A DNA stretch of 64,000 bases, from NCBI RefSeq assembly GCF_007752535.1, contig NZ_CP036426.1, forward strand, positions 7,750,001 to 7,814,000. Reading direction: 5' to 3'. This stretch comes from Tautonia plasticadhaerens (GTDB lineage: Bacteria; Planctomycetota; Planctomycetia; Isosphaerales; Isosphaeraceae). Below, piece after piece: positions 28,497 to 37,666 of this stretch (positions are counted from its first letter, which is position 1; each line of letters starts with the position of its first letter). A program made the translations under genes and the position numbers. The notes below the pieces were generated by a model, which saw only the letters and a program-made list of their open reading frames with translations, was not told the origin of the DNA and searched no databases.

Positions 28497-29150
28497 ATGT
28501 CGACCCGCCTCGGCTCCCATACCTCCCCGGGCATCGACTACCCCGACCGCGACGGCCAGCCGAGGTCGGACAACACCTTGCAATTCCAGTGGATCGTCAC
28601 CATCAAGGAGGGGCTCGAAGCCCTCTTCCGGGACCGGCCCGACGTCTTCGTCGCCGGGGACCTGCTCTGGTACCCCGTCGAGGGGGATAACAAGACGAGG
28701 ACCGCCCCCGATACGCTGGTCGCCTTCGGCAGGCCGAAGGGGTATCGCGGCTCCTATCGCCGGTGGGAGGAGGGCGGCATCGCCCCCCAGGTGGTCTTCG
28801 AGGTCCTCTCCCCCGGGAACCGCTTCGGGGAGCTGCTCCGCAAGTTCAAGTTCTACGAGCGGTTCGGGGTGGAAGAGTATTACATCTACGATCCCGACCG
28901 GAACGACCTGGTCGCCTACCGCCGGGAGGGGGAGGTCCTCGTCGAGATCGCCGAGCCGAACGGCCTGGTCAGCCCCCGACTCGGCGTCCGGTTCGAGCTG
29001 ACCGAGGACTCGTTCGAGATCCTCGGCCCCGACGGGAGGCGGTTCCAGACCTACGTCGAACTCGCCCGGGAGCGGGACGAGCTGCAAACCCGGGCCGACC
29101 GGCTCGCCGACCGGCTCCGGGCGCTGGGGATCAACCCGGACGAGTCCTGA
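28497..29150 (+). CDS. Uma2 family endonuclease-like protein (DUF820)
   Basis: A 217-residue protein with the PD-(D/E)xK-type Uma2 fold: RTAPDTLVAFG carries the first acidic residue, PQVVFEVLSPGNR the central Glu and nearby residues, and LLRKFKFYERFGVEEYYIYDPD the conserved Lys/Tyr block. These proteins are greatly expanded in planctomycetes and cyanobacteria; their function is unknown, although a nuclease role is predicted. The last 30 residues form a short coiled coil (ELARERDELQTRADRLADRL). A GAGGGGACC ribosome site precedes the start. Confidence 0.88.
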   Translation: MSTRLGSHTSPGIDYPDRDGQPRSDNTLQFQWIVTIKEGLEALFRDRPDVFVAGDLLWYPVEGDNKTRTAPDTLVAFGRPKGYRGSYRRWEEGGIAPQVVFEVLSPGNRFGELLRKFKFYERFGVEEYYIYDPDRNDLVAYRREGEVLVEIAEPNGLVSPRLGVRFELTEDSFEILGPDGRRFQTYVELARERDELQTRADRLADRLRALGINPDES

Positions 29151-29162
29151 TCGGCCTCCCCG

Positions 29163-30218
29163 TCAGGCCGGGCAGAGCCGCCGGGCCGCCTCGTTGACCG
29201 GGCACCTCGGCGGCTGGCCGAGCAGCAGTCGGCGGACCTCCTCGGCCGACTTCCGGCGCATCTCCAAAAACCCCTCAACGCTATAGAAGGCGACGTGCGG
29301 TGTGAGCACCACCCGGGGATGGGAGCGGAGGCGGTCGTCGTCCAGGGGCTCGCGCTCGACCACGTCGAGCCCGGCCCCGGCGAGGTGTCCGGAGTCGAGG
29401 GCCTCGATCAGCGCCTCCTGGTCGACGATCGGCCCCCGGGCCGTGTTGATCAGGACCCCTCCGGATCGCATCCGGGCCAGCCGATCGGCGTTGACGAGGT
29501 GGTGGGAGGCCTCGTCCAGGTAGCAGTGGACGCTGACGTAGTCGCTCTGCTCGAACAGGGCCTCGGGGGTCGAGGCCCTTCGGACCCCCAGCGCCTTCTC
29601 GAAGCCGGGGGCGACGTGGGGGTCGTAGAACACCACGTCCAGCCCGAACGCTTTCGCCCGCAGCGCCGTCGCCGAGCCGATCCGCCCGCAGCCCACCAGG
29701 CCGAGCGTCCGGCCCCGCAGGCGGGGGACGCCGTAGACGACCGGCACGTCCCAGCCGCCCTTGCGGATCGCCTCGTGCGAGGGCAGGAGCCGCCGGATGA
29801 CGGCCAGGAGCATCATGATGGCGTGGTCGGCCACCTCCTCGGCGCCGTAGTCGGGGACGTTGCAGACGGGGATGCCCCGCCGCTGGGCCTCGTCCACGTC
29901 GATGTTGTTGTAGCCGACCCCGGCCCGGACGATCCCCTTGCAGTGCTTGAGTCGGGAGAGGGACGCCTCGGTGAGCATCGGCACGTCGTGGTAGACGATC
30001 AGGGCGTCGGCCGTCGGCAGCGGCCCGGCCAGGTCGTCCTCGGAGACGGCCCCGGCCAGGTGGATCCGGGCGATGTCGCCGAGGATCGGCCGCTCGACGT
30101 CGGCCTCGGTGAGGAAGTCGGTCACGATGACATGGAAGGGTTCGGCCATCGGGGTCGGCTCGTCGCTCGGGGGGAGGTCCGGGAGATCGTCGGGGATTCC
30201 GCCCCCGGGATCGGTCAT
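29163..30218 (-). CDS. D-isomer-specific 2-hydroxyacid dehydrogenase family protein
   Basis: A 351-residue NAD-dependent oxidoreductase of the phosphoglycerate dehydrogenase/CtBP superfamily. The substrate-binding domain opens with FHVIVTDF, the Rossmann motif is LVGCGRIGSATALRAKAFG, and the catalytic residues are Arg (NTARGPIVD), Glu (VVEREPL) and His (LTPHVAFYS). It probably reduces or oxidises a 2-keto/2-hydroxy acid; the exact substrate is not evident, and the C-terminal EMRRKSAEEVRRLLLG is CtBP-like. The ATG at 30218 overlaps the upstream stop (ATGA); a second ATG at 30149, right before the domain, is a plausible alternative. Confidence 0.92.
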   Translation of the reverse strand: MTDPGGGIPDDLPDLPPSDEPTPMAEPFHVIVTDFLTEADVERPILGDIARIHLAGAVSEDDLAGPLPTADALIVYHDVPMLTEASLSRLKHCKGIVRAGVGYNNIDVDEAQRRGIPVCNVPDYGAEEVADHAIMMLLAVIRRLLPSHEAIRKGGWDVPVVYGVPRLRGRTLGLVGCGRIGSATALRAKAFGLDVVFYDPHVAPGFEKALGVRRASTPEALFEQSDYVSVHCYLDEASHHLVNADRLARMRSGGVLINTARGPIVDQEALIEALDSGHLAGAGLDVVEREPLDDDRLRSHPRVVLTPHVAFYSVEGFLEMRRKSAEEVRRLLLGQPPRCPVNEAARRLCPA

Positions 30219-30934
30219 CGGGGGGCCGGTCGGGATCGGAACCAGGAGCGGACTCGGGCCGGCTCCAGCAGGGCGAATCGGGCCATCGAGTCGGCCCCGG
30301 GGCTGGGGCCGGAAACGAAGCCGGGGTCGGGGTCGGGGCCGATGTCCACGACCACCCGGGGCGGCAAGTTGCGGAGCAGCCGGCCGATCGGGCCGGGGGT
30401 CGGCTCGAACCGGGCGGATCGGACCCGTTCCCTCGGCACCGACCACGGCTCGCCGTCCCAGGCCGAGGGGAAGAACCAGAGGTTGCGGTCGGTCAAGACC
30501 AGGCTGCCCGGCTCCGACCGAAGGCCGACGAGCTTCCGGGCCGGGAGGGACGCCGCCACCCGCTCGGTCGCGGCGAGGTGGAAGCCGAAGCCCCGGCCGG
30601 CCTGGTCCTCGTCGTCCCGCTCGGTGATCGGCGACAGCCACTTGCGGAGCAGCCGATCGACCACGAGCCGGACGAACAGGTCGACCGCCAGGGTGAGCAC
30701 CGCCGCCAGGAAGAAGGCCAAGAAGAGGGCCTGCGGCGTGTAGCCGATCAGCCAGGCCAGGCGGAACCGGCGCGGGAACCCCCGGGCCCGTCGGCGGATC
30801 ATGGCCCAGAGGGCCAGTTCCATCAGCACGGCGAGCAGCACGAAGCTCCGCCACAGGAAGGCCCCGATGGCCAGCCGGATCCGGCTCGGGGTCGGGCTCG
30901 GGGCCGAAGTCGGGGTCGGAGCCGCGTCGATCAT
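30215..30934 (-). CDS. Membrane protein with C-terminal soluble domain, unknown function
   Basis: A 239-residue protein. After a Pro/Ser/Thr-rich start come two hydrophobic helices (about 26-46 and 65-88), then a 140-residue soluble part with GSLVLTDRNLWFFPSAWDGE and SVPRERVRSARFEPTPG. This pattern (a residue set reading LTDxxLWF, then ARFEP) is suggestive of a small PH-like or GRAM-like domain. It overlaps the dehydrogenase start (ATGA), so the two are cotranscribed, but no functional link is clear. Confidence 0.65.
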   Translation of the reverse strand: MIDAAPTPTSAPSPTPSRIRLAIGAFLWRSFVLLAVLMELALWAMIRRRARGFPRRFRLAWLIGYTPQALFLAFFLAAVLTLAVDLFVRLVVDRLLRKWLSPITERDDEDQAGRGFGFHLAATERVAASLPARKLVGLRSEPGSLVLTDRNLWFFPSAWDGEPWSVPRERVRSARFEPTPGPIGRLLRNLPPRVVVDIGPDPDPGFVSGPSPGADSMARFALLEPARVRSWFRSRPAPR

Positions 30935-31186
30935 TCCCCCCTCGTTCGGTCACGTCCCCGGATCGGCTCGGATCTGCCCCGATCGGTTATCCCCGATCCC
31001 CGCCCGGGGATCAACCCGCCGAGGCCCCCGGCCGGCAACCCCGGGCGTCCGGGCCGTCGGGTTCGTAGAATCGGGCCCGATGCCGGGCCGAGCCCGACCC
31101 CGGCCCCGATCCGGCCGCCGTCGGGGCCCGGCCGTCCGTCCCCAAGGCCGCCGAGAATCACGACCCGATCGGGTCGGGGAGCCCCC

Positions 31187-31966
31187 ATGCCTCGGATCAA
31201 GGAACGCCTGGCGCAAGGCAAGTTCGTGAAGCTGTTCGGGGTCGGCCAGCTGTTCCACCCCAAGCTCGTCGAGGTCGTCGGCGAGCACGGCGGGTACGAC
31301 GGCCTCTGGCTGGACCAGGAGCACTCGGGCCTCTCGCTCAAGGAGATCGAGCTGGCCGTCCTCGCCGCCCGGGGGTACGGGCTGGACCACTTCGTCCGAT
31401 TGCCGGCGACCGACTACGCCTCGATCATGCGGGTCCTGGAGATCGGCGCCGGGGGGGTGATGGTCAGCATGGTCAAGTCCGCCGAGGAGGCCGAGCAGGC
31501 CGTCCGATGGGCGAAGTTCTGGCCCCGGGGCGAGCGCGGCATGAACGGGGGCAACCGGGACGGCCGGTTCGGCCTGACTCCCATGGCCGAGTATGCCGAG
31601 AAGGCCAACGCCGAGACCTTCGTCGGCATCCAGATCGAGACGGCCGGCGCCATCGCCGAGGTCGCCGAGATCGCCGCCGTGCCCGACGTCGACCTGCTGT
31701 TCGTCGGCCCGGCCGACCTGAGCCAGGTGCTCGGCGTCCCCGGCCAGTTCGAGCACCCGAAGTGCGTCGAGGCGATCGGGCGGATCGCCGAGGCCTGCAA
31801 GCGCGCCGGGAAGCCCTGGGGCGTCGTCCCCCGGGGCACGGCCTACGCCGACCGCATGGCGAAGCTCGGCTGCACCATGTTCGTCTGCGGCCTGGACATC
31901 CACGCCCTCCACGAGGGGATCCGCGCCTTCAAGGGCCGATACGAGACGCTCTTCGACGCCGACTGA
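31187..31966 (+). CDS. HpcH/HpaI family aldolase
   Basis: A 259-residue class II pyruvate-type aldolase. The family cleaves 2-keto-3-deoxy or 4-hydroxy-2-oxo acids to pyruvate plus an aldehyde using a divalent metal. Seen: KLFGVGQ near the start, DGLWLDQEHSGLSL with the acidic/His cluster, GVMVSMVKSAEEAEQ, the metal-binding Glu in VGIQIETAGAI, and DLLFVGPADLSQVLG. Length is typical. The start ATG follows GGGGAG. Together with the divergent dehydrogenase it may serve sugar-acid breakdown, and a UxaC-like gene lies at 38 kb, but no operon links them. TAGAAT at 31066-31071 may be its -10 element. Confidence 0.9.
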   Translation: MPRIKERLAQGKFVKLFGVGQLFHPKLVEVVGEHGGYDGLWLDQEHSGLSLKEIELAVLAARGYGLDHFVRLPATDYASIMRVLEIGAGGVMVSMVKSAEEAEQAVRWAKFWPRGERGMNGGNRDGRFGLTPMAEYAEKANAETFVGIQIETAGAIAEVAEIAAVPDVDLLFVGPADLSQVLGVPGQFEHPKCVEAIGRIAEACKRAGKPWGVVPRGTAYADRMAKLGCTMFVCGLDIHALHEGIRAFKGRYETLFDAD

Positions 31967-32073
31967 CCCGAGCCCCGCCGAGGACGAGAAAAATCCGATC
32001 GGCCCGGGATGACGGCCTCCGACCGTTGTCATGGTCATAGCAAGAGGAGTCGAGGACCCGGGACGATCGGCCC

Positions 32074-32610
32074 ATGGAACCGGAACAGCTCGCCCGGCTG
32101 ATCGAGCGCCACGCCGACGCGCTGGTGCTCTTCGCCCGGCAGTGGTGCGACGCCCCCGAGGACGTGGTCCAGGAGGCCTTCGTCGCGCTCACGGGCCAGG
32201 GAACCACTCCCGAGAACCCGGCGGCCTGGCTGTTCCGGGCCGTCCGCAACGGGGCGATCAACGCCGGGACGGCCTCCCGACGGCGGAGACGCCACGAGGA
32301 GATCGCCGCCTCCTCGGCCCCCTCCTGGTTCGACCGGCCCGACGACCCGACCGGCGTCGCCGGATCGGTCGCGCACGCCATCGACCCGGACGACGCCGGG
32401 AGAGAACTCCGATCGCTGCCGGTCGACCAGCGGGAGGTGATCGTCGCCCACCTCTGGGGCGGCCTGACGTTCGGGCAGATCGCCGAGCTGACCGGCCGGT
32501 CGTCGAGCGCGGCCCATCGCCTCTATCAGTCCGGCCTGGAAACCCTGAGAACCCGCCTGGGGGCACCATGTCGCAGCCGAACCCATCGGAGCGGCCCGAC
32601 CGGGACCTGA
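32074..32610 (+). CDS. RNA polymerase sigma factor, ECF type
   Basis: A 178-residue sigma factor. Region 2: HADALVLFARQWCDAPEDVVQEAFVAL then NPAAWLFRAVRNGAINA (cited in pieces). Region 4: LPVDQREVIVAHLWGGLTFGQIAELTGRS with helix-turn-helix SSSAAHRLYQSGLETLR. It overlaps the next gene by 43 bases, a tight coupling typical of sigma/anti-sigma pairs. It is the first gene of a four-gene run up to 36223. Confidence 0.88.
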   Translation: MEPEQLARLIERHADALVLFARQWCDAPEDVVQEAFVALTGQGTTPENPAAWLFRAVRNGAINAGTASRRRRRHEEIAASSAPSWFDRPDDPTGVAGSVAHAIDPDDAGRELRSLPVDQREVIVAHLWGGLTFGQIAELTGRSSSAAHRLYQSGLETLRTRLGAPCRSRTHRSGPTGT

Positions 32611-33182
32611 TCGAGTTCGAGCGAGCCTTCGGCGCGCTCTCGCCGACGCCCGGCCGGCTCGACCGAGACCGCCTGATGTACCTCGCCGGCCGGTCGGCCG
32701 CCCGCCGATCGCGCGTCTCCCCTCGGGCCTGGCAGATGATCGCGGCCGGGTTCGCCCTGGTCGCGATCGGCGAGGCGGTCCTGCTCGTCTCCCGGCCCGA
32801 CCCGGAGCCCCGGATCGTCGAGCGCCTGGTCCACGTCCCCGCGCCGTCGCCGCCCCCCGCCGATGGGGAGCCGGCGGCGGGACTCGCCTCCGCAACCGAC
32901 TCCGACTCCGACTCCTCGACGGGCGACCTCGAACGGGAGCCGGATCCGGTGGTCATTCTTCGCCGGTCCCCTCGTCCCGAGGGGCGCCGAGGCGTGGCGG
33001 AAGGACGGGGCCCCGGGGTGCTCTCCCCGTCCTGGCTCCGAGGCCGGGACTTCCGCCTCGGGGTCGATCCCCTGCCCGAGCCCCCTCCCCTGCCGATCGC
33101 CATGAGGCCCCTCGTCGGGGCCCCCGACCGCCCCTACCGTTCCGAGCTGGATGCCCTCCTCGACCCGGGAGAATCGTCGTGA
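32568..33182 (+). CDS. Single-pass membrane protein, candidate anti-sigma factor
   Basis: A 204-residue protein beginning inside the sigma gene. The cytoplasmic N-terminus, about 55 residues, includes DLIEFERAFGALSPTPGRLDRDRLMYLAGRS, a pattern found in planctomycete sigma-linked membrane proteins (quoted partly: FERAFGALSPTPGRLDRD). One membrane helix lies near residues 58-76 (MIAAGFALVAIGEAVLLV). The outer part is low complexity with Ser/Asp and Pro stretches. Position and topology suggest it holds the sigma factor at the membrane; no zinc-finger motif is seen. Its stop overlaps the next start (GTGA). Confidence 0.7.
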   Translation: MSQPNPSERPDRDLIEFERAFGALSPTPGRLDRDRLMYLAGRSAARRSRVSPRAWQMIAAGFALVAIGEAVLLVSRPDPEPRIVERLVHVPAPSPPPADGEPAAGLASATDSDSDSSTGDLEREPDPVVILRRSPRPEGRRGVAEGRGPGVLSPSWLRGRDFRLGVDPLPEPPPLPIAMRPLVGAPDRPYRSELDALLDPGESS

Positions 33183-34642
33183 AACGACCCCTAATTCCCC
33201 TGATCCTCGTTTCGGCCTCGGTCGTGATCCCGGGCCCGATCCGGGCGCAATCCGACCCTCCGGAACCGACGGTCATTGTCCTGCACCCGGCCGGGGAGCC
33301 GACCCCGGCCCTGAAGTACACGCTCCTGCCCGAGCCCAGGGAGCTCCTCCCTGGCAACGCCGCCATCTTCTACCACCGGGCCCTCCACCTCCTGCTCGAG
33401 ACGCAGATGGCCCAGGAGCGGCAGGCCCGGTCCGAAGGGAGAGACCAGCCCGAGCGGACCGAGGCAAACATCATCGACTGGATCGACCGTCCCCTCGGGG
33501 AGATCCCCGTCGACGAGGCCCGGGAGCAGCTCGACCTCTACGGCCGGGTGCTCCGGGAGGTCGAGCTTGGTGCATTGCGGGAAGACTGCGACTGGGAGTT
33601 CGACCGCCGCCCCGAGTCGATCGACCTGCTGCTGCCGGAGGTCCAGTCGAGCCGTTCGCTGGCCCGGCTGGTGTCGCTCCGAGTCCGGTTGGCCATTCTC
33701 GACGGCGACGTCGACGCCGCCGTCCACTGGCTCCGGACCGGCTACGCCCTGGCCCGGCACGTCAGCGACGGGCCGAGCCTGATCCAGTCGCTCGTCGGCC
33801 TCGCCATCGGCGGGGTCATGAACGGCGACCTGATCGAGCTGATCCAGCTCGAGGGCACGCCCAGCCTCTACTGGGCGATCGCCCACCTGCCCGATCCGGT
33901 CGTCGACATGTCCGCCGGCCTGGTGGGGGAGCGCTCGCTCGTCGATCGCCTGATCCCCGAGCTTCGGGAGTTGGAAGGGCCGCCCTGGAGCGTCGAGCAG
34001 GCCCGACGCTTCGTCGAGGACCTGGGCCGATCGCTCTCGGGCCTCTCCGGCCAGGCCGAGTTCGACCGCTGGACGACCGGCCTCGGCCTGACGGCCCTCT
34101 TCGCCAGGGCCTACCCCGACGCCAAGCGGTCCCTGATCGAGGGGGGGATGCCGGAGGCGGAGGTCGAGGCGATGCCGGTTGCCCAGGTCGTCGGCCTCGT
34201 CAGCTACCGCAGGAATCGGGAACTGAGCGACGACCTCTACAAATGGATGGACATCCCCTACCCCCAGGCGTACCGGCCCATCCAGGAGACCTACGAGGGC
34301 TTTACCGTCGAGCAGAAGCTGTCCGACCCCGGGGTCGTGCTGTTCGAAATGCTCCGGCCCTACCTGCTGGGCGTCAAGATGGCCGAGGTGCGAGCCGACC
34401 GCCAGCTCGCCGCGCTCCGATGCGTCGAGGCGATCCGCCTGTTCGCCGCCTCGCATGATGGCCAACTCCCCCCGAGCCTCGACGCGATCGCCGAGGTCCC
34501 CCTCCCCCTCGACCCGGCCACGGGGGAGCCCTTCTCCTACGCCGTCGACGGCGACACCGCCACCCTCTCCGCCCCGCTCATCCCCGGCGGGCCCGACCAC
34601 CCGGCGTATCGGATCGACTATCAGCTCCGGCTCGCGGACTGA
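33179..34642 (+). CDS. Secreted protein of unknown function
   Basis: A 487-residue exported protein starting at a GTG that overlaps the upstream stop. The signal peptide is about residues 1-23 (ending IRAQ). The body is mostly helical (ARLVSLRVRLAILDGDVDAA; ALRCVEAIRLFAASHDGQLP) and ends with a short segment LPLDPATGEPFSY that recurs in planctomycete secreted proteins, where it precedes a beta-hairpin. No catalytic motif is recognised. Membership in the sigma-factor run suggests an envelope role. Confidence 0.75.
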   Translation: MKRPLIPLILVSASVVIPGPIRAQSDPPEPTVIVLHPAGEPTPALKYTLLPEPRELLPGNAAIFYHRALHLLLETQMAQERQARSEGRDQPERTEANIIDWIDRPLGEIPVDEAREQLDLYGRVLREVELGALREDCDWEFDRRPESIDLLLPEVQSSRSLARLVSLRVRLAILDGDVDAAVHWLRTGYALARHVSDGPSLIQSLVGLAIGGVMNGDLIELIQLEGTPSLYWAIAHLPDPVVDMSAGLVGERSLVDRLIPELRELEGPPWSVEQARRFVEDLGRSLSGLSGQAEFDRWTTGLGLTALFARAYPDAKRSLIEGGMPEAEVEAMPVAQVVGLVSYRRNRELSDDLYKWMDIPYPQAYRPIQETYEGFTVEQKLSDPGVVLFEMLRPYLLGVKMAEVRADRQLAALRCVEAIRLFAASHDGQLPPSLDAIAEVPLPLDPATGEPFSYAVDGDTATLSAPLIPGGPDHPAYRIDYQLRLAD

Positions 34643-34672
34643 ACCACTCAATCAACCCCTCGGAGCACCGAC

Positions 34673-36223
34673 ATGACCTCGCTCCTGCTCGCGGTCCTGA
34701 CCACCGCCCCGATCCCCCCCGCCCCGGGGCAGGAGGCCCCCGACGCCCCCCGGGCCTCGGCCGTCGCCCCGTTCGTCGGCGAGGAGACCTTCGCCGTGCT
34801 GCACGTCGACCTGTCGAGCCTCGACATCGACGGACTCGCCCGTCGGCTGCTCGCCGGGTTCATGACCCCCCGGGAGGTCGACGAGGCGACCGGGGGGCTG
34901 TCTTCCTGGGTCGAGTCGCTCCGGGAGGCCGGGGCCCGGTCGTTCTTCCTGGTGGTCGACCCGGCCGACCTGCCCGGCCTGCCAATCGCCGTCGTCCCGA
35001 TGACCGAGGGGGCCGACGCCGAGGCGATCGGCCGGATCCTCTGCGGGGGCGGTGAGGGGGCCGACGCCGCCTTCCCCGTCTCCTGGCCGACCTGCGCCAC
35101 CTTCCGGGGGGCCGTCTTCGCCGGCACCGACGCCGCCCTGGGACGCCTGCGAGGCCGGGAGCCCGTCGCCCGCCCCGGCTTCGACGCCGCCTTCGCCGCC
35201 CCGGGGGATGCGCCCGTCCGCCTGCTGATCGCGCCGAGCGACGACCAGCGCCGGGTCGTCGAGGAGATGCTGCCCGCCCTCCCCGGGCCGCTCGAAGGGA
35301 CGCCGGTCTCCGCCCTCTCCCGGGGGATGCGATGGGCGGCCCTCTCCCTGGAGGACCAGCCCCGGCCGACCCTCCGCCTCGCCATCCAGGCCGCCGACGA
35401 GCCCGCCGCCCGACAGCTCGAAGACCTCGCCCGGGACGGCCTGGGATGGGTCAAGGCCGAGACCGGGGGAGACGCCTCGATGGCCGAGTTCGCCCGGGAC
35501 CTGGACCGGATCGAAATCCGGGTCGAGGGCAACCGCCTCGAACTGGTCGCCGACCTGGAGCAGGCCGCCGCCCTCGTCGGCGCCCCGCTGCGACGGGCCA
35601 GGGAGGCCGCGAAGCGGGCCCAGTGCGTCAACAACATCAAGCAACTCGGCCTGGCGATGCACAACTACCACGAACGACACAAGTCCTTCCCCCCGGCCTA
35701 CAGCACCGACGCCGAGGGCCGTCCCCTGTTGAGCTGGCGCGTGCACCTGCTTGCCTTCCTGGAAGAGCAGACGCTTTTCGACGAGTTCCACCTCGACGAG
35801 CCCTGGGACAGCCCCCACAACGCGGCGCTGATCTCCCGGATGCCGGACGTCTTCCGCTGCCCCTCCGCCAATCTCGCCGAGGACGGACTGACCACCTACC
35901 TCGTCCCCCGGGGCGAGTCCACCATCTTCCCCGGCGCCGAGAGAGTTACGCTCAAGGAGATCACCGACGGAACCTCGAACACCGTGTTCGTGATCGACGC
36001 CGGCCCGGACCTCGCCGTCCCCTGGACCCGGCCGGCGGACTGGGAGGCGGGCGAGGGCGACGAACCCGACCTCGGGGGCCTCTTCGGCAACCACCCGGGA
36101 GGGACGAACGCGGGGTTCGCCGATGGCTCGGTGCGATTCCTCCGGGAGGAGATCGACCCGGGAACCTGGCGGAAGCTCCTGACGATCGCCGGGGGAGAGG
36201 CATTCGGGCCGGACGACTACTGA
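34673..36223 (+). CDS. DUF1559 domain protein with N-terminal extracellular domain
   Basis: A 516-residue exported protein. A short signal peptide (to about residue 20) replaces the pilin-type N-terminus seen in the other two DUF1559 proteins of the window. Residues about 25-310 form a separate domain (FAVLHVDLSSLDIDGLARRL). From about 315 comes the DUF1559 part: REAAKRAQCVNNIKQLGLAMHNYH, shown here as CVNNIKQLGLAMHNYH, then DGTSNTVFVIDAG and the C-terminal HPGGTNAGFADGSVRFL. The function of DUF1559 is unknown; the family is hugely expanded in planctomycetes and probably structural at the cell surface. It is the last gene of the sigma-factor run, with a palindrome downstream. Confidence 0.88.
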   Translation: MTSLLLAVLTTAPIPPAPGQEAPDAPRASAVAPFVGEETFAVLHVDLSSLDIDGLARRLLAGFMTPREVDEATGGLSSWVESLREAGARSFFLVVDPADLPGLPIAVVPMTEGADAEAIGRILCGGGEGADAAFPVSWPTCATFRGAVFAGTDAALGRLRGREPVARPGFDAAFAAPGDAPVRLLIAPSDDQRRVVEEMLPALPGPLEGTPVSALSRGMRWAALSLEDQPRPTLRLAIQAADEPAARQLEDLARDGLGWVKAETGGDASMAEFARDLDRIEIRVEGNRLELVADLEQAAALVGAPLRRAREAAKRAQCVNNIKQLGLAMHNYHERHKSFPPAYSTDAEGRPLLSWRVHLLAFLEEQTLFDEFHLDEPWDSPHNAALISRMPDVFRCPSANLAEDGLTTYLVPRGESTIFPGAERVTLKEITDGTSNTVFVIDAGPDLAVPWTRPADWEAGEGDEPDLGGLFGNHPGGTNAGFADGSVRFLREEIDPGTWRKLLTIAGGEAFGPDDY

Positions 36224-36296
36224 CGAGCACGTTCGGGCGCTCGCCCGTCTCAGGACAGGGAGTCGATCCCTCCTTCGGATCCGAAGACGAACACGA

Positions 36297-36334
36297 CGAG
36301 GCCCGGTGCGATCGATCGATCGCACCGGGCCTCG
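36297..36334. terminator. Perfect 38-bp palindrome between convergent genes
   Basis: The half-site CGAGGCCCGGTGCGATCGA is followed directly by its exact reverse complement (19+19 bases). It lies 74 bases after the DUF1559 stop and 40 bases before the end of the convergent gene, so a bidirectional terminator is likely. T-rich flanks are weak on both sides; the 4-base core repeats GATC. Confidence 0.6.
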
Positions 36335-36373
36335 CGTGAATTGCCGTCGGGCTCACGCCGGGGAGGGGGCCGT

Positions 36374-37666
36374 TCAGTACGCCCGGAGCCCGCCGCCGCC
36401 GGGGTAGTTGCCGCCGCCATAGCGTTCGAGGGTGCTGAGGACGCCGTCGTTGACCCGGCGATAGAGGCTGGAGCGGTTCTCGGCCGCGACCTCCTGGCGG
36501 ATCCACTCGCGGGCCTCATCGGAGAGGCCCCGGGATCCCATCGACTCGGCAACGGCGCCGAGCGCCTCGAGCCGGTCCACGTCGTCGGGGTAGAGGACGA
36601 TGCAGCGTCGGGCGTCGGGGAACCGGCCGGCGGCGATCAGGCTCTCGACGAGGACGTCGTTGAGCGTACCCCGGAGGTCGGCGATCGGGATCGAGGCGAG
36701 GGTGCGGGCGGCCTCGGCGTAGTCGCCGGTCGCCACCCCGGGGTCGCCGCGACGGGCCTCGGCCTCGGCGATGGTGACGATCGCGTCGAACCGGAGTTCC
36801 AGGCCCGGGATCGACCGGGAGAGCCGACGGCCCAGCTCGAACTGGTTGGAGGTGGCCGCCGACCCGGTCACGGCCGTCAGGGCGATGTCGCGCCAGACCG
36901 GCACCCGGATCGCCGCCGCGTGCTCGGCAGCCCGCTCGATGTAACGCCCCGCCAGCTCCCGGAGCCGGGGGACGAGCCCCTGCTGGTCGCCCAGCGCCCC
37001 GGGGTCGCGGAAGGCGATCACGCCGATCGACTGGCCGCCCTGGGCCTGCTGCTCGACCACCACGTACTGCGTCTGCGGGCCGTAGCCGATGTGCTCGATC
37101 CGAAACGCCAGCTCGGCCGCCCGGTCGAACGCCTCCAGCGCCCGGTCGAGCAGGTCGACCCGCTCCTGGATCGAGAGTTCCGGCTCCAGCGACAGGATGC
37201 CCGCGGCCCCCGAGACGGCCGAATTGATGTCCTCCTGCGCGAGGCTGACGAACGCCCTGCTCGTCGAGATCAGCCGGAGGTCCCGCCGCTTCGGGTCGAC
37301 GATCTGCGTGGTCGACTCGGCGGCCCGGTCCAGGGCCCGCCGCGCGGTCTCCAGGTCCCGGGTCAGGATCTTGTAGCGGGCGGCATCGACGAGGGCGAGC
37401 GAGCGCTCGGCCGGATCCTCGATGCGGAGGATGTTTTCGAGCAGCTCCTGGTCGATCCGCTCCACTTCCTCCCGGGAGAGGTCGGTGCCCGGGATCAGCG
37501 GCCGGGTCTCGAAGCCGGGCTCGGCGACCCCGGAGGGGGGCTGGCCGATGTCCTCCTGGGCCGGGACGGCGGCGGGCTCGGCCGCCCCGCCGAACGGGGA
37601 GGGACCGAGCAGCAGCCCCAGGCCGAGGGCCGCCGCCTGCTGCGACACGATGCGAAGTCTCGACAT
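36374..37666 (-). CDS. Secreted helical-repeat protein, unknown function
   Basis: A 430-residue exported protein. The signal peptide lies in the first 30 residues (QQAAALGLGLLLGPSPFGG). The body is rich in Ala, Glu, Arg and Leu in helix-pair patterns (EVERIDQELLENILRIEDPAE; ARRALDRAAE; ALEAFDRAAELAF), resembling TPR-like superhelical proteins. The C-terminus ends in a Gly/Tyr-rich tail (YGGGNYPGGGGLRAY). No enzyme motif is seen. The start ATG was chosen because the signal peptide follows at once; the frame is open 45 codons further upstream. Confidence 0.75.
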   Translation of the reverse strand: MSRLRIVSQQAAALGLGLLLGPSPFGGAAEPAAVPAQEDIGQPPSGVAEPGFETRPLIPGTDLSREEVERIDQELLENILRIEDPAERSLALVDAARYKILTRDLETARRALDRAAESTTQIVDPKRRDLRLISTSRAFVSLAQEDINSAVSGAAGILSLEPELSIQERVDLLDRALEAFDRAAELAFRIEHIGYGPQTQYVVVEQQAQGGQSIGVIAFRDPGALGDQQGLVPRLRELAGRYIERAAEHAAAIRVPVWRDIALTAVTGSAATSNQFELGRRLSRSIPGLELRFDAIVTIAEAEARRGDPGVATGDYAEAARTLASIPIADLRGTLNDVLVESLIAAGRFPDARRCIVLYPDDVDRLEALGAVAESMGSRGLSDEAREWIRQEVAAENRSSLYRRVNDGVLSTLERYGGGNYPGGGGLRAY

